From a gamma proteobacterium NOR5-3 (lineage in GTDB: Bacteria; Pseudomonadota; Gammaproteobacteria; Pseudomonadales; Halieaceae): a stretch of 64,000 nucleotides of DNA. The position numbers and the translations under genes are program-made. Location of the stretch: the NCBI GenBank assembly GCA_000158155.1, contig DS999406.1, positions 463,143-527,142 of the forward strand. The letters run 5' to 3'. Under the pieces are notes generated by a model, which saw nothing but the letters and a program-made list of their open reading frames with translations, had not been told where the DNA came from and did no database searches. Below are positions 47,951-56,713 of the stretch, in pieces (the first letter of the stretch is position 1; each line of letters starts with the position of its first letter).

Positions 47951-48403
47951 TTAGGCGGGAGGCGAACGAACAGGGGGTCGTAACCAGGCGCCGGATCGGT
48001 ATGCGGCCGTTGGCTGTGGTAGCGCCAGTGCCAGGGTGCCTGGCGTATTGTCACCTTCGCTGCCAAGGCTACCGGCAATTGCGATACCTGCGCCGGCAAA
48101 GATACAGCCGGCGTCAGCAGATGTTTCGCTGATGCCACCACCGTGGTCGCCGTGTTCAGGCGCGTGCGTGGCATGGTGGTTGTGGTGATCGTGCTTACTG
48201 GCGGCTTTGGAGGCGGCCGCGAGTGCATCAATAATGAAGGCGCTTCTGGCGTCCCCGGGGCACAGGTGAAAGGCGGTTCCCGAGCCCAGGGCTGCGGCCA
48301 TGTGTCCCGGCGGCACGATGGCAGCGGTGAACAAATAGAACACTACAGCGAGCCCGGCCAGGACCGGGCGACGCTTTTTTCGGGCTTGTTGTATCAGTGA
48401 CAT
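47951..48403 (-). CDS. DUF2946-like protein with His-rich metal-binding stretch
   Basis: This 150-residue protein has an N-terminal membrane segment (about residues 14-32, VLAGLAVVFYLFTAAIVPPG), then HLCPGDARSAFIID, a histidine-rich run (HDHHNHHATHAPEHGDH near residues 90-106) and one more Cys in ADAGCIFAG. The HxCPxD start and the proline-rich end match DUF2946-type proteins found beside copper receptors. It lies 110 bases before the TonB receptor gene. Copper sensing, binding or delivery is likely but unproved. Confidence 0.7.
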   Translation of the reverse strand: MSLIQQARKKRRPVLAGLAVVFYLFTAAIVPPGHMAAALGSGTAFHLCPGDARSAFIIDALAAASKAASKHDHHNHHATHAPEHGDHGGGISETSADAGCIFAGAGIAIAGSLGSEGDNTPGTLALALPQPTAAYRSGAWLRPPVRSPPA

Positions 48404-48431
48404 ACCGCGGGGAATTGTTAAATGCGGCGGA

Positions 48432-48437
48432 ATTATA
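48432..48437 (-). promoter_or_regulatory. Possible -10 element of the copper operon
   Basis: Read on the minus strand, CCCCGTATAATTCC contains a perfect TATAAT 29 bases before the start of the DUF2946-like gene. No good -35 hexamer is found at 16-18 bases, so an activator may be needed. It lies next to the sirtuin stop codon. Confidence 0.35.
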
Positions 48438-48443
48438 CGGGGA

Positions 48444-49169
48444 TTAAGCGTCGATTTCCTTGATGTAACGCATGGCGGTCATCGCGTGATAAGTCGTGTT
48501 GTCATAGGGCACGGCTACCGGCTCCGGATCCACAATCTCGATAGGGATGCCCCGAGCCATGGCTGTTTCCAGGGCCATGATGGTGATGTTCACACTAAAA
48601 GAGGTACCCATAAACACCATGCGATCTGCATTGCGCATACGTCTTTGCGCTTCAGAGATGCGGTAGAGCTCCGTGTAGTACTCGTCAAACAACAGCACGA
48701 AAGGTTTGAAGGACTCATTGATCGTTGGGCGTTTAGCAATCTTGAATACCTCAAAAAGGCTTTCATCGAGATGGTTGTCGTCCACCTTGTCCCAGGGCGT
48801 GGCGATTGGTGTGATTTGATCGGCAAAGTTTTGATCATGGAACAGGGTCATCTGATCCAGGCGACCATGAATAGCAATATAGGATTCATTGCCCGCTTTG
48901 CCATCCAGTCCGTCAATGTTCTGAGTGATGAGGTTTTTGTCGGCCAGCCAGTAATGCACCGCATTGGGCCCGTGATGGCGATAGGTCGCAAAACGCTGGT
49001 AGTACCAGCGCAGAAACTGCAATGGGTTCTCCTGGTACATGGCGCGGGTCGCCATCTCCTGCGGGGTGTAGTTTCGGCTACCGATGGTCCAAAAGCCGTC
49101 CTCGCCCCTGAAGGTGGGGATCCCGCTTTCTGCACTCACGCCCGCGCCGGTAATGTAGAGAGTTGTCAT
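48444..49169 (-). CDS. Sir2-family (sirtuin-like) protein lacking zinc cysteines
   Basis: This 241-residue protein has the sirtuin NAD-binding motif TGAGVSAESGIPTFRGEDGFW near residues 7-27, TQNIDGLDGKAG near residue 82, the catalytic His in AIHGRLDQ near 98 and FMGTSFSVN plus VDPEP in the distal Rossmann part. The usual four zinc-binding cysteines after the His are absent; the segment HDQNFADQITPIATPWDKVDD holds none. It could deacylate, ADP-ribosylate or hydrolyse NAD. It overlaps the upstream regulator gene by four bases. Confidence 0.85.
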   Translation of the reverse strand: MTTLYITGAGVSAESGIPTFRGEDGFWTIGSRNYTPQEMATRAMYQENPLQFLRWYYQRFATYRHHGPNAVHYWLADKNLITQNIDGLDGKAGNESYIAIHGRLDQMTLFHDQNFADQITPIATPWDKVDDNHLDESLFEVFKIAKRPTINESFKPFVLLFDEYYTELYRISEAQRRMRNADRMVFMGTSFSVNITIMALETAMARGIPIEIVDPEPVAVPYDNTTYHAMTAMRYIKEIDA

Positions 49170-49963
49170 GACGCGATAGCTTCTCTGAAAAATGTGCTGG
49201 TGGCATCGTCTACCGGATAAAAGGCCTCTATGCGCAGCTCGTCTGTTGTGATGTCCTGGGGCGTTCCAAAGGTCGACATCACGGTAAAGAGTGACAGCCG
49301 TAAACCGTCGATATTCAGCTCTAGAGGCATCACCGGCAGCAGTGGTTCCGGTGTGCCCGGCGTTGATGGCAGTTCACCCGCGCTGCGAATAAGGGCCTCC
49401 ACATGGGCGATTATCGATGCTTGCCCCGACGCAAGCGCCTCGCTTCGCAAGCGCTGTATGAACAGTGGCAAGGCTTCTTCCCAGTTGCTGATATAGCGTC
49501 GTAGTCCCTCCGGCGCCAGTGTCGCGGCTGCAAGGTTAAAGGGCTCTGCCGCACCAACAGGATCTGCCCCCGCGAGGGTAAACAGACCGTCTGCTGCCCT
49601 ATTGGCCATCACGCGATTCCACTTGCGATCCACCACAACCGCGGGGAACGGCATGTGATGCTCCAACACAGCTAAAAGGGCGCCTCTGATGGGCGCCATG
49701 TGCGGCTCCGCCAACCCCGACTCGCGGTACTGCGCCGCAAAACCAGCGGCGTGCAACAGCACGTTGCGCTCCCGAAGGGGCACCTCCAGGGCCTCTGCGA
49801 TTTTCAGCACCATTTCCCGGCTGGGCTGACTGCGACCACTCTCTAGCCAGCTGAGGTGGCGCTGGGAAATGGCGGCTGTTTCAGCCAGATGCAGCTGTGA
49901 CAGGTGGCGACGCTGTCGCCATTGCTTACACAGGGTAGGAAACGTGGTTTGCATGCTGGTCAC
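49166..49963 (-). CDS. XRE-family regulator with MmyB-like ligand domain
   Basis: This 265-residue protein starts with an XRE helix-turn-helix (WRQRRHLSQLHLAETAAISQRHLSWLESGRSQPSREMVLKIA, residues 14-55) and continues with a MmyB-type PAS-like domain (FPAVVVDRKWNRVMANRAADGLF near residues 105-127, RYISNWEEALPLFIQRLRSEAL near 190). Such regulators usually control a neighbouring enzyme gene. It overlaps the sirtuin gene by four bases and is divergent from the gene at 50148, so the 49964-50147 stretch is the likely operator region. Confidence 0.88.
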   Translation of the reverse strand: MTSMQTTFPTLCKQWRQRRHLSQLHLAETAAISQRHLSWLESGRSQPSREMVLKIAEALEVPLRERNVLLHAAGFAAQYRESGLAEPHMAPIRGALLAVLEHHMPFPAVVVDRKWNRVMANRAADGLFTLAGADPVGAAEPFNLAAATLAPEGLRRYISNWEEALPLFIQRLRSEALASGQASIIAHVEALIRSAGELPSTPGTPEPLLPVMPLELNIDGLRLSLFTVMSTFGTPQDITTDELRIEAFYPVDDATSTFFREAIAS

Positions 49964-50147
49964 TCGTCGCTCCCCGGCGCGCCTGTGGTGAGACTACTAA
50001 CGGTACACGGTGTGGTGATTACTCCAGTGTGCATGAGCACCATGAATGAATTCAATGACCTCTCACGTTATTGAACCTCAACATGGCGACCGTCAATCTA
50101 CGGTCTCAACGCCGTTCTTTACACACAGCCAATACGGAGAATGCATC

Positions 50148-50435
50148 ATGAACCGACGAACCCTTGCCTTACTCATCCTTGTGCCTTTTGCTGCGCTCAC
50201 CGCCTGGGCGTTGATGAACGGAGGAATTACCGGGATTCTTGCTTTTCATCAAAGTCCCGGGGGATGGCAGGTCTTTGTCGACCTGGTCATCGCTCTGGGC
50301 CTGCTACTTACATTTCTTGTGCCCCACGCCCGCGCCCGGGGACGCAACCCCTGGCCCTGGGTGGTAATGACGCTGGCTCTGGGTTCTTTTGGTCCGCTGC
50401 TCTATCTTGCCAGCGGCCGCAGCGACGATGATTGA
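50148..50435 (+). CDS. DUF2834-like small membrane protein
   Basis: This 95-residue protein has three hydrophobic helices (about residues 5-22, 40-60 and 68-85) and the DUF2834 pattern: ALMNGGITGILAF, then DLVIALGLLLTFLVPHARARGRNPWPWVVMTLALGSFGPLLYLA. I chose ATG 50148, which follows CGGAGAATGCATC; the upstream part of the open frame has no protein-like character. It is transcribed away from the XRE/sirtuin genes. The function is unknown. Confidence 0.7.
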   Translation: MNRRTLALLILVPFAALTAWALMNGGITGILAFHQSPGGWQVFVDLVIALGLLLTFLVPHARARGRNPWPWVVMTLALGSFGPLLYLASGRSDDD

Positions 50436-50636
50436 GCCGCCGGCCGCACCTCTGTTTATGCCTGATTAAGTTGTCGTGGAGCGCTGATTCTGCGACCCGC
50501 GCCACAATTTCTTCTTTCAAGTGAGCAACTTAGCGATGATCTCGCTAGTGTGCGAGCTGACACTGCGTGGTATGCGCTATTTAGCAAAAGCCGCTAACGC
50601 GCGGCAGAGTCTTCCCAGCTAACGGGTGTGAGTACA

Positions 50637-50981
50637 ATGAGAGAAGGTAGGGATACAGTGATAGACAGTGTGGCACCGACGCGGCAGCGCGGCGGTTATG
50701 ACGAGGTTCTCAGCGCGCATGAGCACGCTACCGTGTCGGCTATCTCCAGTCGCGTAGTCCGCGTTTTGGGTCTTTTTGATCGCGATGGCTTACGTCAGGA
50801 TCTTGCCATCGTGCAGGCTAATTGCCCCATTGATCTGGATGCCTTGGCCGCTGCGCCCGATCAGGTGTTCATGGATGAGCTGCTGGCTATTGTGGACGCT
50901 GCGGACCGGTCCACGGGATCTCTGACGGGCAATTTTCGCTCACGCTTTATGCTGGATGCACCGAGCCTTACACTGGTCTGA
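50637..50981 (+). CDS. Hypothetical protein
   Basis: This frame of about 114 residues is not recognised. It is polar and acidic, with no signal peptide or membrane segment, and is predicted mostly helical (for example SAHEHATVSAISSRVVRVLGLFDRDGLRQDLAIVQAN). Codon usage resembles that of neighbouring genes. GTG 50628 or ATG 50637 may be the start. The 200 bases upstream contain only a 5-bp hairpin (CTCGC/GCGAG near 50542). It converges with the gene at 51069; a hairpin at 51047-51070 with a weak T tract could end it. Confidence 0.45.
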   Translation: MREGRDTVIDSVAPTRQRGGYDEVLSAHEHATVSAISSRVVRVLGLFDRDGLRQDLAIVQANCPIDLDALAAAPDQVFMDELLAIVDAADRSTGSLTGNFRSRFMLDAPSLTLV

Positions 50982-51068
50982 GTCTTTGGCTCGCACCGGT
51001 GGCATCACACCTTTGTGTATCCCGCGCACAAGTCCCGGGAGTAATCAGCACTGCCTGGTAGGGCAGCG

Positions 51069-51494
51069 CTATTTGTTCGCCGCTTTGTACGCCCTGAGCG
51101 AAATATTGAATTCACCCGCTACCGCCTCTTCTGCAGATACCGCTGCGTTGTAGGCGTCGATAGATTTGGCGTAGTCCGCCCGGGCTTCTGCTTTTTTGGT
51201 GCCGTCTTTGGCATTCTTTGCCGTGGCTTCTGCTGCGGAATACTTACGCTCCAAACACTGCATATATTCCATGTTGCTTGCCTGAAAAGCCTTCACGGCT
51301 TTCTGTCCCGCCAGCATGGCTTCCATAGTGGCTTCAGCGCCGTTAGGCATTTTCGGACGGTCGGGCTGGTTACAGCTGTCGTCAGCCACGGCGGCGACCG
51401 GGGTCAGCACAGTCGCACTTAGGTAAAGGCCTAGCACCGCCGCAAAGAGCGACGAGAATGAAAGTCGTGCAGGATTGATTAAGGTGTTGTTCAT
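51069..51494 (-). CDS. Secreted hypothetical protein
   Basis: This 141-residue protein has a signal peptide (residues about 1-37, ending VAAVADD) and a mature part with two Cys (DSCNQPDRPKM and MQCLERKYSAAE), followed by an Ala/Lys-rich helical tail (EATAKNAKDGTKKAEARADYAKSIDAYNAAV). It is probably periplasmic. I do not recognise a named family. It lies 19 bases after the SPOR-domain gene and may be co-transcribed with it. Confidence 0.65.
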   Translation of the reverse strand: MNNTLINPARLSFSSLFAAVLGLYLSATVLTPVAAVADDSCNQPDRPKMPNGAEATMEAMLAGQKAVKAFQASNMEYMQCLERKYSAAEATAKNAKDGTKKAEARADYAKSIDAYNAAVSAEEAVAGEFNISLRAYKAANK

Positions 51495-51513
51495 GATGGC
51501 GTACCTACTATGT

Positions 51514-53145
51514 TCAGTTTTTTCCTACCCATAACCTGGGCAGTTGATATTGCCGTTCCAGCGCTGTGGCAACACGCTCGGCAGAATCCTGACTGGTCAG
51601 CCCTATTACGCGCACCCGGTACAGGGTCTTGCCACCCGCACTTGCCGTTTGTACCACCACCTCGCCGCTATCAACGGTGAGTTTCTTCGCCCAGCGCTCA
51701 GCAATGGTTCGATCGGCGTAGGAGCCAAAGTTTACAAACCAGGGTCCTTTTGCGGTCGCCCCGCTACTTGCCGGGGTCGTGCTTGATTGCGCGGCCGCCT
51801 TCTTCTTTGCTGCTTGCTGTGCCGCACGCTCAGCGGCGGCTTTTGCCGCGGCTTCTTCCTGTGCGCGTTTTTCCTGTGCCGCACTGATTTGAGCACTCTG
51901 CAGAGCTTCAAGTTCCGCTAACTGCTGCGTAAGCGCGCTGTTTTCTGCACTCAGCGCTTCCAGCTCGGTATTCAAAGATTCATTCTGTAGTTGGACCTGT
52001 CTTTGGCGCTCGCGTTCCATTTCAGCCTCTTCGGGGCTGATGGTGGTGGCAAGCTTAGCCTGGAGATCACGGATTTCTGCCTGCATGTCGCTGCGTTGCT
52101 GCATGACGCCATAGCCGCCAATACCCAGCAGCACCAAAGCGACACCCACAACAGCGATCATACCCAGGGGAAATCCCCGGTCGTCCTCATCCTGCGCCGC
52201 ACTTGTCACCGGCGGTGGCGGATTCGCCGGGGTATTGACGTCGTTCATAGCGGGGGCTTGATAGGGTGCGGCTCTTTCCACGGTGCTTTCCACGGTGCTT
52301 TTTGCGACACTCGCTGCGGCTGCCATGGGCGTATCGAAGTCGTCCTCAAAGTCATCAACCGCCGGAAGCTCATCTTCCTCCCGGGGTGGATCAAGATCGT
52401 TGAGAAAATCGTCAACAAATTCTTCTTCAAAGTTCTCGGGTGTTTCGCCAAAGGCCTCATTTTGCTCTGGCAAGGTCTCCTCGGCGCTGTCATCGTCAAT
52501 GGGGAAATTATCCGTGGGAAGATCGGGCTCGTCATAGCTTGCTACGTCCGGGGTAGCTTCCGCAGCAGGTTCATCCGGTGGTGCTTCTGCCTTTACGGCT
52601 TCTGGCTGTTCAGGCTCATCCAGAGCGGTTTGGAACTCCTCATAGCTGCCGGGCGCTGAGAAATCATCGGCATCCACCACATCCGGTGCATTGGTGTCGG
52701 CGCTATCGTTGGTGTCGTCAAAGGCCAGGTCTTCGCTGCTAAAGGACAACAAAACCTCATCGTCTGGCTCGTCGCCGGAAACTTCCACATTGGGGGATCT
52801 TGCGTACAGGTCGGCTTTGGACCCTGGCTCAAAGGACTGCGTGGCCGCCTGCTGGTCCGATGCCTCTTTGTGCTGACGAATCTCGGGCAGCTCATCCAAT
52901 GGCGCATCGGGGGAGGGCCAGTCGGCGAGAGGATCTTCGAGCTCGCTGGCGAAGGCGGCATAGCCTGGATCGACGTCTTCCGGCTCATCACTGGATCCGG
53001 GAAAATCATCCCCATAGTCGCTGTCAATAAACGGCGAACTGCTGTCGTCATCGCGATCTACAAATAGCTCACGATAGTCTTCATCCTGAGCGTTCTGGTC
53101 CCCGGCTGAGGACCCCTTTTCCGGGTCTTTATCGTCTTGTGCCAT
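51514..53145 (-). CDS. SPOR-domain membrane protein with long acidic N-terminus
   Basis: This 543-residue protein has an acidic, low-complexity cytoplasmic region (residues 1-320, very rich in Asp and Glu), one membrane helix near 325-347 (LGMIAVVGVALVLLGIGGYGV), a periplasmic coiled coil (AEMERERQRQVQLQNESLNTELEALSAENSALTQQLAELEA) and a C-terminal SPOR domain (PWFVNFGSYADRTIAERWAKKL onward) that binds denuded septal peptidoglycan. The layout recalls DamX-type cell-division proteins. It is divergent from uvrD, with a 112-base shared promoter region. Confidence 0.85.
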   Translation of the reverse strand: MAQDDKDPEKGSSAGDQNAQDEDYRELFVDRDDDSSSPFIDSDYGDDFPGSSDEPEDVDPGYAAFASELEDPLADWPSPDAPLDELPEIRQHKEASDQQAATQSFEPGSKADLYARSPNVEVSGDEPDDEVLLSFSSEDLAFDDTNDSADTNAPDVVDADDFSAPGSYEEFQTALDEPEQPEAVKAEAPPDEPAAEATPDVASYDEPDLPTDNFPIDDDSAEETLPEQNEAFGETPENFEEEFVDDFLNDLDPPREEDELPAVDDFEDDFDTPMAAAASVAKSTVESTVERAAPYQAPAMNDVNTPANPPPPVTSAAQDEDDRGFPLGMIAVVGVALVLLGIGGYGVMQQRSDMQAEIRDLQAKLATTISPEEAEMERERQRQVQLQNESLNTELEALSAENSALTQQLAELEALQSAQISAAQEKRAQEEAAAKAAAERAAQQAAKKKAAAQSSTTPASSGATAKGPWFVNFGSYADRTIAERWAKKLTVDSGEVVVQTASAGGKTLYRVRVIGLTSQDSAERVATALERQYQLPRLWVGKN

Positions 53146-53257
53146 TAACTTTAGCTACCGGCTGTGGCCTGCGGTCGATAGTAGCAGAGCATAAGCGGTC
53201 ACGCTCGCGATTGCCCTTTTTCGTGAGCCCGGCAAGGGAAGCGGTTAGAATGGGCAA

Positions 53258-55411
53258 ATGGACGTAAGTGATATTTTGACGGGACTTAACGACGCGCAAC
53301 GCGAAGCCGTGGCGGCGGATCGGGGCAATATGCTGGTGCTTGCCGGAGCGGGGTCAGGAAAGACCCGCGTATTGGTGCATCGTATCGCCTGGCTGATTCG
53401 CGCCGAAGGTTTGTCACCGCATGCGCTGTTGGCCGTGACATTTACCAATAAGGCTGCCCGGGAAATGCGGGGGCGCATCGAACACATGTTGCAAATCCCC
53501 ACGCACAGCATGTGGGTAGGCACTTTTCATGGTCTGGCGCACCGCTTGTTAAAGACCCATTGGAAAGAGGCGCGCCTCCCGCAGAACTTTCAGATTCTCG
53601 ACAGTGATGATCAGTTACGGCTGGTAAAACGTGTCTGCCGGGAGCTGCAGCTGGATGAGTCGCGATGGCCGCCCAAGCAGGCGCAGTGGTATATCAATGC
53701 GCAAAAAGATGAGGGCCTGCGCGCCGCCCACATCGAGCCGCCTTTGGGCGATTTGTATATCAAAACCATGCTCCGCGTGTATGCCGCCTACGAAGAGGCC
53801 TGCGAGCGCGGCGGCATGGTCGATTTTGCGGAACTTCTATTGCGGGCCCACGAGCTCTGGCTCAAAGCACCCGAGGTGCTGGCGCATTACCAGGGACGTT
53901 TTCGCCAGATATTGGTGGACGAGTTTCAGGACACCAATACCATTCAGTACGCCTGGCTCCGCGTTTTGGCGGGCAATCAGATACCGGTAGTGGCGGTGGG
54001 CGACGATGATCAGTCCATTTACGGCTGGCGCGGCGCCAAGATCGAGAACATCCAGCGATTCGGTGAGGATTTTGGTGGGACGCAGTTAGTGCGTCTGGAG
54101 CAGAATTACCGCTCTACACAGACCATTTTGCAGGCCGCAAATGGCGTAATTGCCAACAACAGCGGGCGGCTGGGCAAGGAGCTGTGGAGTTCCGGCGAGA
54201 CCGGCGACTCGATCCAGCTCTACGCCGGTTTCAATGAGCAGGACGAAGCGCGTTTTATTGTCGAGCAAATAGAAAGCTGGGTGAGTAACGGTCAAACGCG
54301 GCGCTCTGCAGCTATTTTATATCGCTCCAATGCGCAGTCCCGGGTACTGGAGGAGGCCCTGTTGCGCAGTGGCCTGCCTTACCGCATTTACGGGGGGCAA
54401 CGATTCTACGAACGCCTGGAAATCCGCAATGCCATGGCTTACCTGCGACTGCTGGTCAGCCGGGGCGATGACGCCGCCTTTGAGCGCGTGATTAACACCC
54501 CGCCCCGCGGTATTGGTAGCAAGACTCTGGATATTTTGCGAGCCACCGCCAGAGAGAACCAATGCTCGTTATGGCAGGCCATCGCGGTTTGTCAGGAGCA
54601 CAAGCTACTGCCGGCCCGGGCACTCACGGCTATGGACGGATTCCGGGTATTAGTGGATGAGCTTGATACCCTCACCGACCCCATGACCCTCGAGGAGCTG
54701 GTGGATCAGATGGTGCGCCGCTCCGGCCTGATTGCGTATCACGAGAAGGAAAAAGGCGAGAAAGGCCTGGCCCGCGTCGAAAACCTCGAAGAACTGGTGA
54801 GCGCCGCGCGGACTTTTGTTCCCGAGAGTGATGAGCTATCGCCTTTGCAGCAGTTTGTGGACAGTGCGGCACTGGATGCCGGCGAAGGTCAGGCAGATCC
54901 TCACGAAGACAGTGTTCAACTAATGACTTTGCACTCCGCCAAGGGTCTGGAGTTCCCGCTGGTGTTTCTTGCCGGCATGGAAGAAAACCTGTTTCCCCAC
55001 CGTATGTCCATCGAAGAGCCTGGCCGTTTAGAAGAAGAGCGACGACTTTGCTATGTAGGCATTACCCGCGCCATGGAGCGATTGATTCTCACCTATGCCG
55101 AGAGTCGTCGCCTGCATGGCAGTGACAGCTACAACCCACCTTCGCGGTTTGTGCGTGAGATACCGTCAGAGCTGGTGAATGAGGTGCGACTGCAGACCAA
55201 GATCAGCCGTCCGGTGAGTCAGTTGTCCGGCAGCACGCCCGCTGCGGACACGGGACTTAACCTCGGGCAGCGGGTGTATCACCAGATGTTCGGAGAAGGT
55301 GTGGTACTGAACTTTGAGGGCCGGGGCAGCAACGCAAGAGTCGAGGTCAACTTTGCCGCCGAAGGCACAAAATGGCTGGTGGTGCAGTATGCGAAACTAC
55401 AAGCGCTTTAA
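53258..55411 (+). CDS. uvrD: DNA helicase II
   Basis: This 717-residue protein is an SF1A helicase acting in nucleotide-excision and mismatch repair. Visible motifs are Q-motif LNDAQREAV, motif I LAGAGSGKTRVLVHRIAWL near residues 28-46, motif Ia AVTFTNKAAREMRGRI, motif II ILVDEFQDTN near 220, motif III VAVGDDDQSIYGWRGAKIENI near 245, motif V LMTLHSAKGLEFPLVFLAGMEE near 556 and motif VI EERRLCYVGITRAMERL near 595. The C-terminal tail (GQRVYHQMFGEGVVL) is the RNA-polymerase-binding Tudor-like part. Length is normal. Confidence 0.97.
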   Translation: MDVSDILTGLNDAQREAVAADRGNMLVLAGAGSGKTRVLVHRIAWLIRAEGLSPHALLAVTFTNKAAREMRGRIEHMLQIPTHSMWVGTFHGLAHRLLKTHWKEARLPQNFQILDSDDQLRLVKRVCRELQLDESRWPPKQAQWYINAQKDEGLRAAHIEPPLGDLYIKTMLRVYAAYEEACERGGMVDFAELLLRAHELWLKAPEVLAHYQGRFRQILVDEFQDTNTIQYAWLRVLAGNQIPVVAVGDDDQSIYGWRGAKIENIQRFGEDFGGTQLVRLEQNYRSTQTILQAANGVIANNSGRLGKELWSSGETGDSIQLYAGFNEQDEARFIVEQIESWVSNGQTRRSAAILYRSNAQSRVLEEALLRSGLPYRIYGGQRFYERLEIRNAMAYLRLLVSRGDDAAFERVINTPPRGIGSKTLDILRATARENQCSLWQAIAVCQEHKLLPARALTAMDGFRVLVDELDTLTDPMTLEELVDQMVRRSGLIAYHEKEKGEKGLARVENLEELVSAARTFVPESDELSPLQQFVDSAALDAGEGQADPHEDSVQLMTLHSAKGLEFPLVFLAGMEENLFPHRMSIEEPGRLEEERRLCYVGITRAMERLILTYAESRRLHGSDSYNPPSRFVREIPSELVNEVRLQTKISRPVSQLSGSTPAADTGLNLGQRVYHQMFGEGVVLNFEGRGSNARVEVNFAAEGTKWLVVQYAKLQAL

Positions 55412-55498
55412 CGACGCAGTATCCATAATAAAACCAGGAATGGTTGAATAATTAAAACAGTGAGAAGCCCTCACCAGGGGTTCTGGGGTGAAAGCGGA

Positions 55499-56668
55499 AT
55501 GAATAAATCACAGGGGTTCAATCGCGAGGCTCTGGCAGTGTTGGTGCTTGCCGCAGCACTGGTGTTGCTTATCGCGCTCTGGGCTTTCGAGCGTGTGACT
55601 GACGATCGTGCTGCGGGGCCGGGTAATGCCGGCGAGCTAGGCCAGGGTGGCGAGCGTATTGAATGGAAGCTGGTGACTACCTGGCCCAAGAACCTCCCCG
55701 GTCTTGGACACACCCCGGAAGTGTTCGCGCAAATGATTCGCGAGATGAGCGCAGGACGCATGGACGTTCGGGTGTACGGCGCGGGTGAGATCGTCCCCGC
55801 GTTTGAGGTGTTTGACGCGGTGTCATCCGGCGTCGCGCAGGTAGGGCATGGGGCGAGCTATTACTGGAAGGGCAAAATCCCCTCTTCGGTATTTTTTACC
55901 GCTGTTCCCTTTGGCATGAACGCCCAGGAAATGAACGGTTGGCTGCACTACGGCGGCGGCATGGAGCTGTGGCAGGAAGTGTATGCCCCAGCGGGTCTGG
56001 TGCCCTTTGCCGGCGGCAGTACCGGCGTGCAGATGGCCGGGTGGTTCAATCGCGAGATTAAGTCCCTGGAGGATCTCAAAGGCTTGCGTATGCGCATCCC
56101 GGGTCTGGCGGGCGAGGTGTTTAGCGAAGCCGGGGGCGAGGCGGTGCGCATCCCGGGTGGTGAGGTGTATACCGCCTTGCAGACCGGTGTGATCGACGCC
56201 GTGGAGTGGGTGGGACCCTACAACGACCTGGCGCTGGGGCTCCATGAAATTGCGGAGTTTTATTATTATCCCGGCTGGCACGAGCCCGGCTCCATGCTGG
56301 AGTTCATCGTCAATGAAAAAGCGCTCAGGGCGCTTCCCGAGGATTTGCAGGCCATTGTTAAGTACGCCGCGCGGGCGGCCAACCAGGACATGCTTGATGA
56401 ATTCACGGCGCGCAACAATCGCGCGCTTCGCGAGATGATCGAGCAGCACAACGTCAAGCTTCGGCGCCTGCCTGACGACGTACTCGAGGCTCTTTATCGC
56501 GGTAGCGAGAAAGCCATGGCAAAGTTGATTGCTGAGGATCCTATGGCCGCCAAGGTGAATGCTTCGTTCCAGGCATTTCTGACGGATGTGCGTGCCTATC
56601 ACGAGATTTCCGAGCAGTCTTATATCAATGCGCGCCGGGATCTTATGGGGCCACTGATTAAAGAGTAA
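55499..56668 (+). CDS. TRAP transporter solute-binding protein, TakP-like
   Basis: This 389-residue protein has an N-terminal hydrophobic segment (residues about 10-29) that may anchor it or be a signal peptide, and a DctP fold of the TakP type: WKLVTTWPKNLPGLGHTPE, YGAGEIVPAFEVFDAVSSG, GVQMAGWFNREIKSLEDLKGLRMRIPGLAGEV and DAVEWVGPYNDLALG. TakP proteins bind 2-oxo acids. ATG 55499 follows GAAAGCGGA. The matching permease genes lie at 57176-59091 on the other strand, with yciA between. Confidence 0.88.
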   Translation: MNKSQGFNREALAVLVLAAALVLLIALWAFERVTDDRAAGPGNAGELGQGGERIEWKLVTTWPKNLPGLGHTPEVFAQMIREMSAGRMDVRVYGAGEIVPAFEVFDAVSSGVAQVGHGASYYWKGKIPSSVFFTAVPFGMNAQEMNGWLHYGGGMELWQEVYAPAGLVPFAGGSTGVQMAGWFNREIKSLEDLKGLRMRIPGLAGEVFSEAGGEAVRIPGGEVYTALQTGVIDAVEWVGPYNDLALGLHEIAEFYYYPGWHEPGSMLEFIVNEKALRALPEDLQAIVKYAARAANQDMLDEFTARNNRALREMIEQHNVKLRRLPDDVLEALYRGSEKAMAKLIAEDPMAAKVNASFQAFLTDVRAYHEISEQSYINARRDLMGPLIKE

Positions 56669-56713
56669 GGCTTGGACTACTCTGGGGTTTGTTGCTTCGG
56701 GGTCCCGGAAAAC

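Noticed and set aside
48486-49220. A 244-codon plus-strand frame opposite the sirtuin gene.
   Set aside because: It lies entirely antisense to the sirtuin and regulator genes, whose motifs are clear.
52276-52300. A 12-base direct repeat that might be read as a small repeat array.
   Set aside because: There are only two units inside a coding region, and they encode the in-frame STVE duplication. No CRISPR-like array exists in the window.
51991-52659. A 222-codon plus-strand frame opposite the SPOR-domain gene.
   Set aside because: The open frame is a by-product of the Asp/Glu-rich codons on the other strand.
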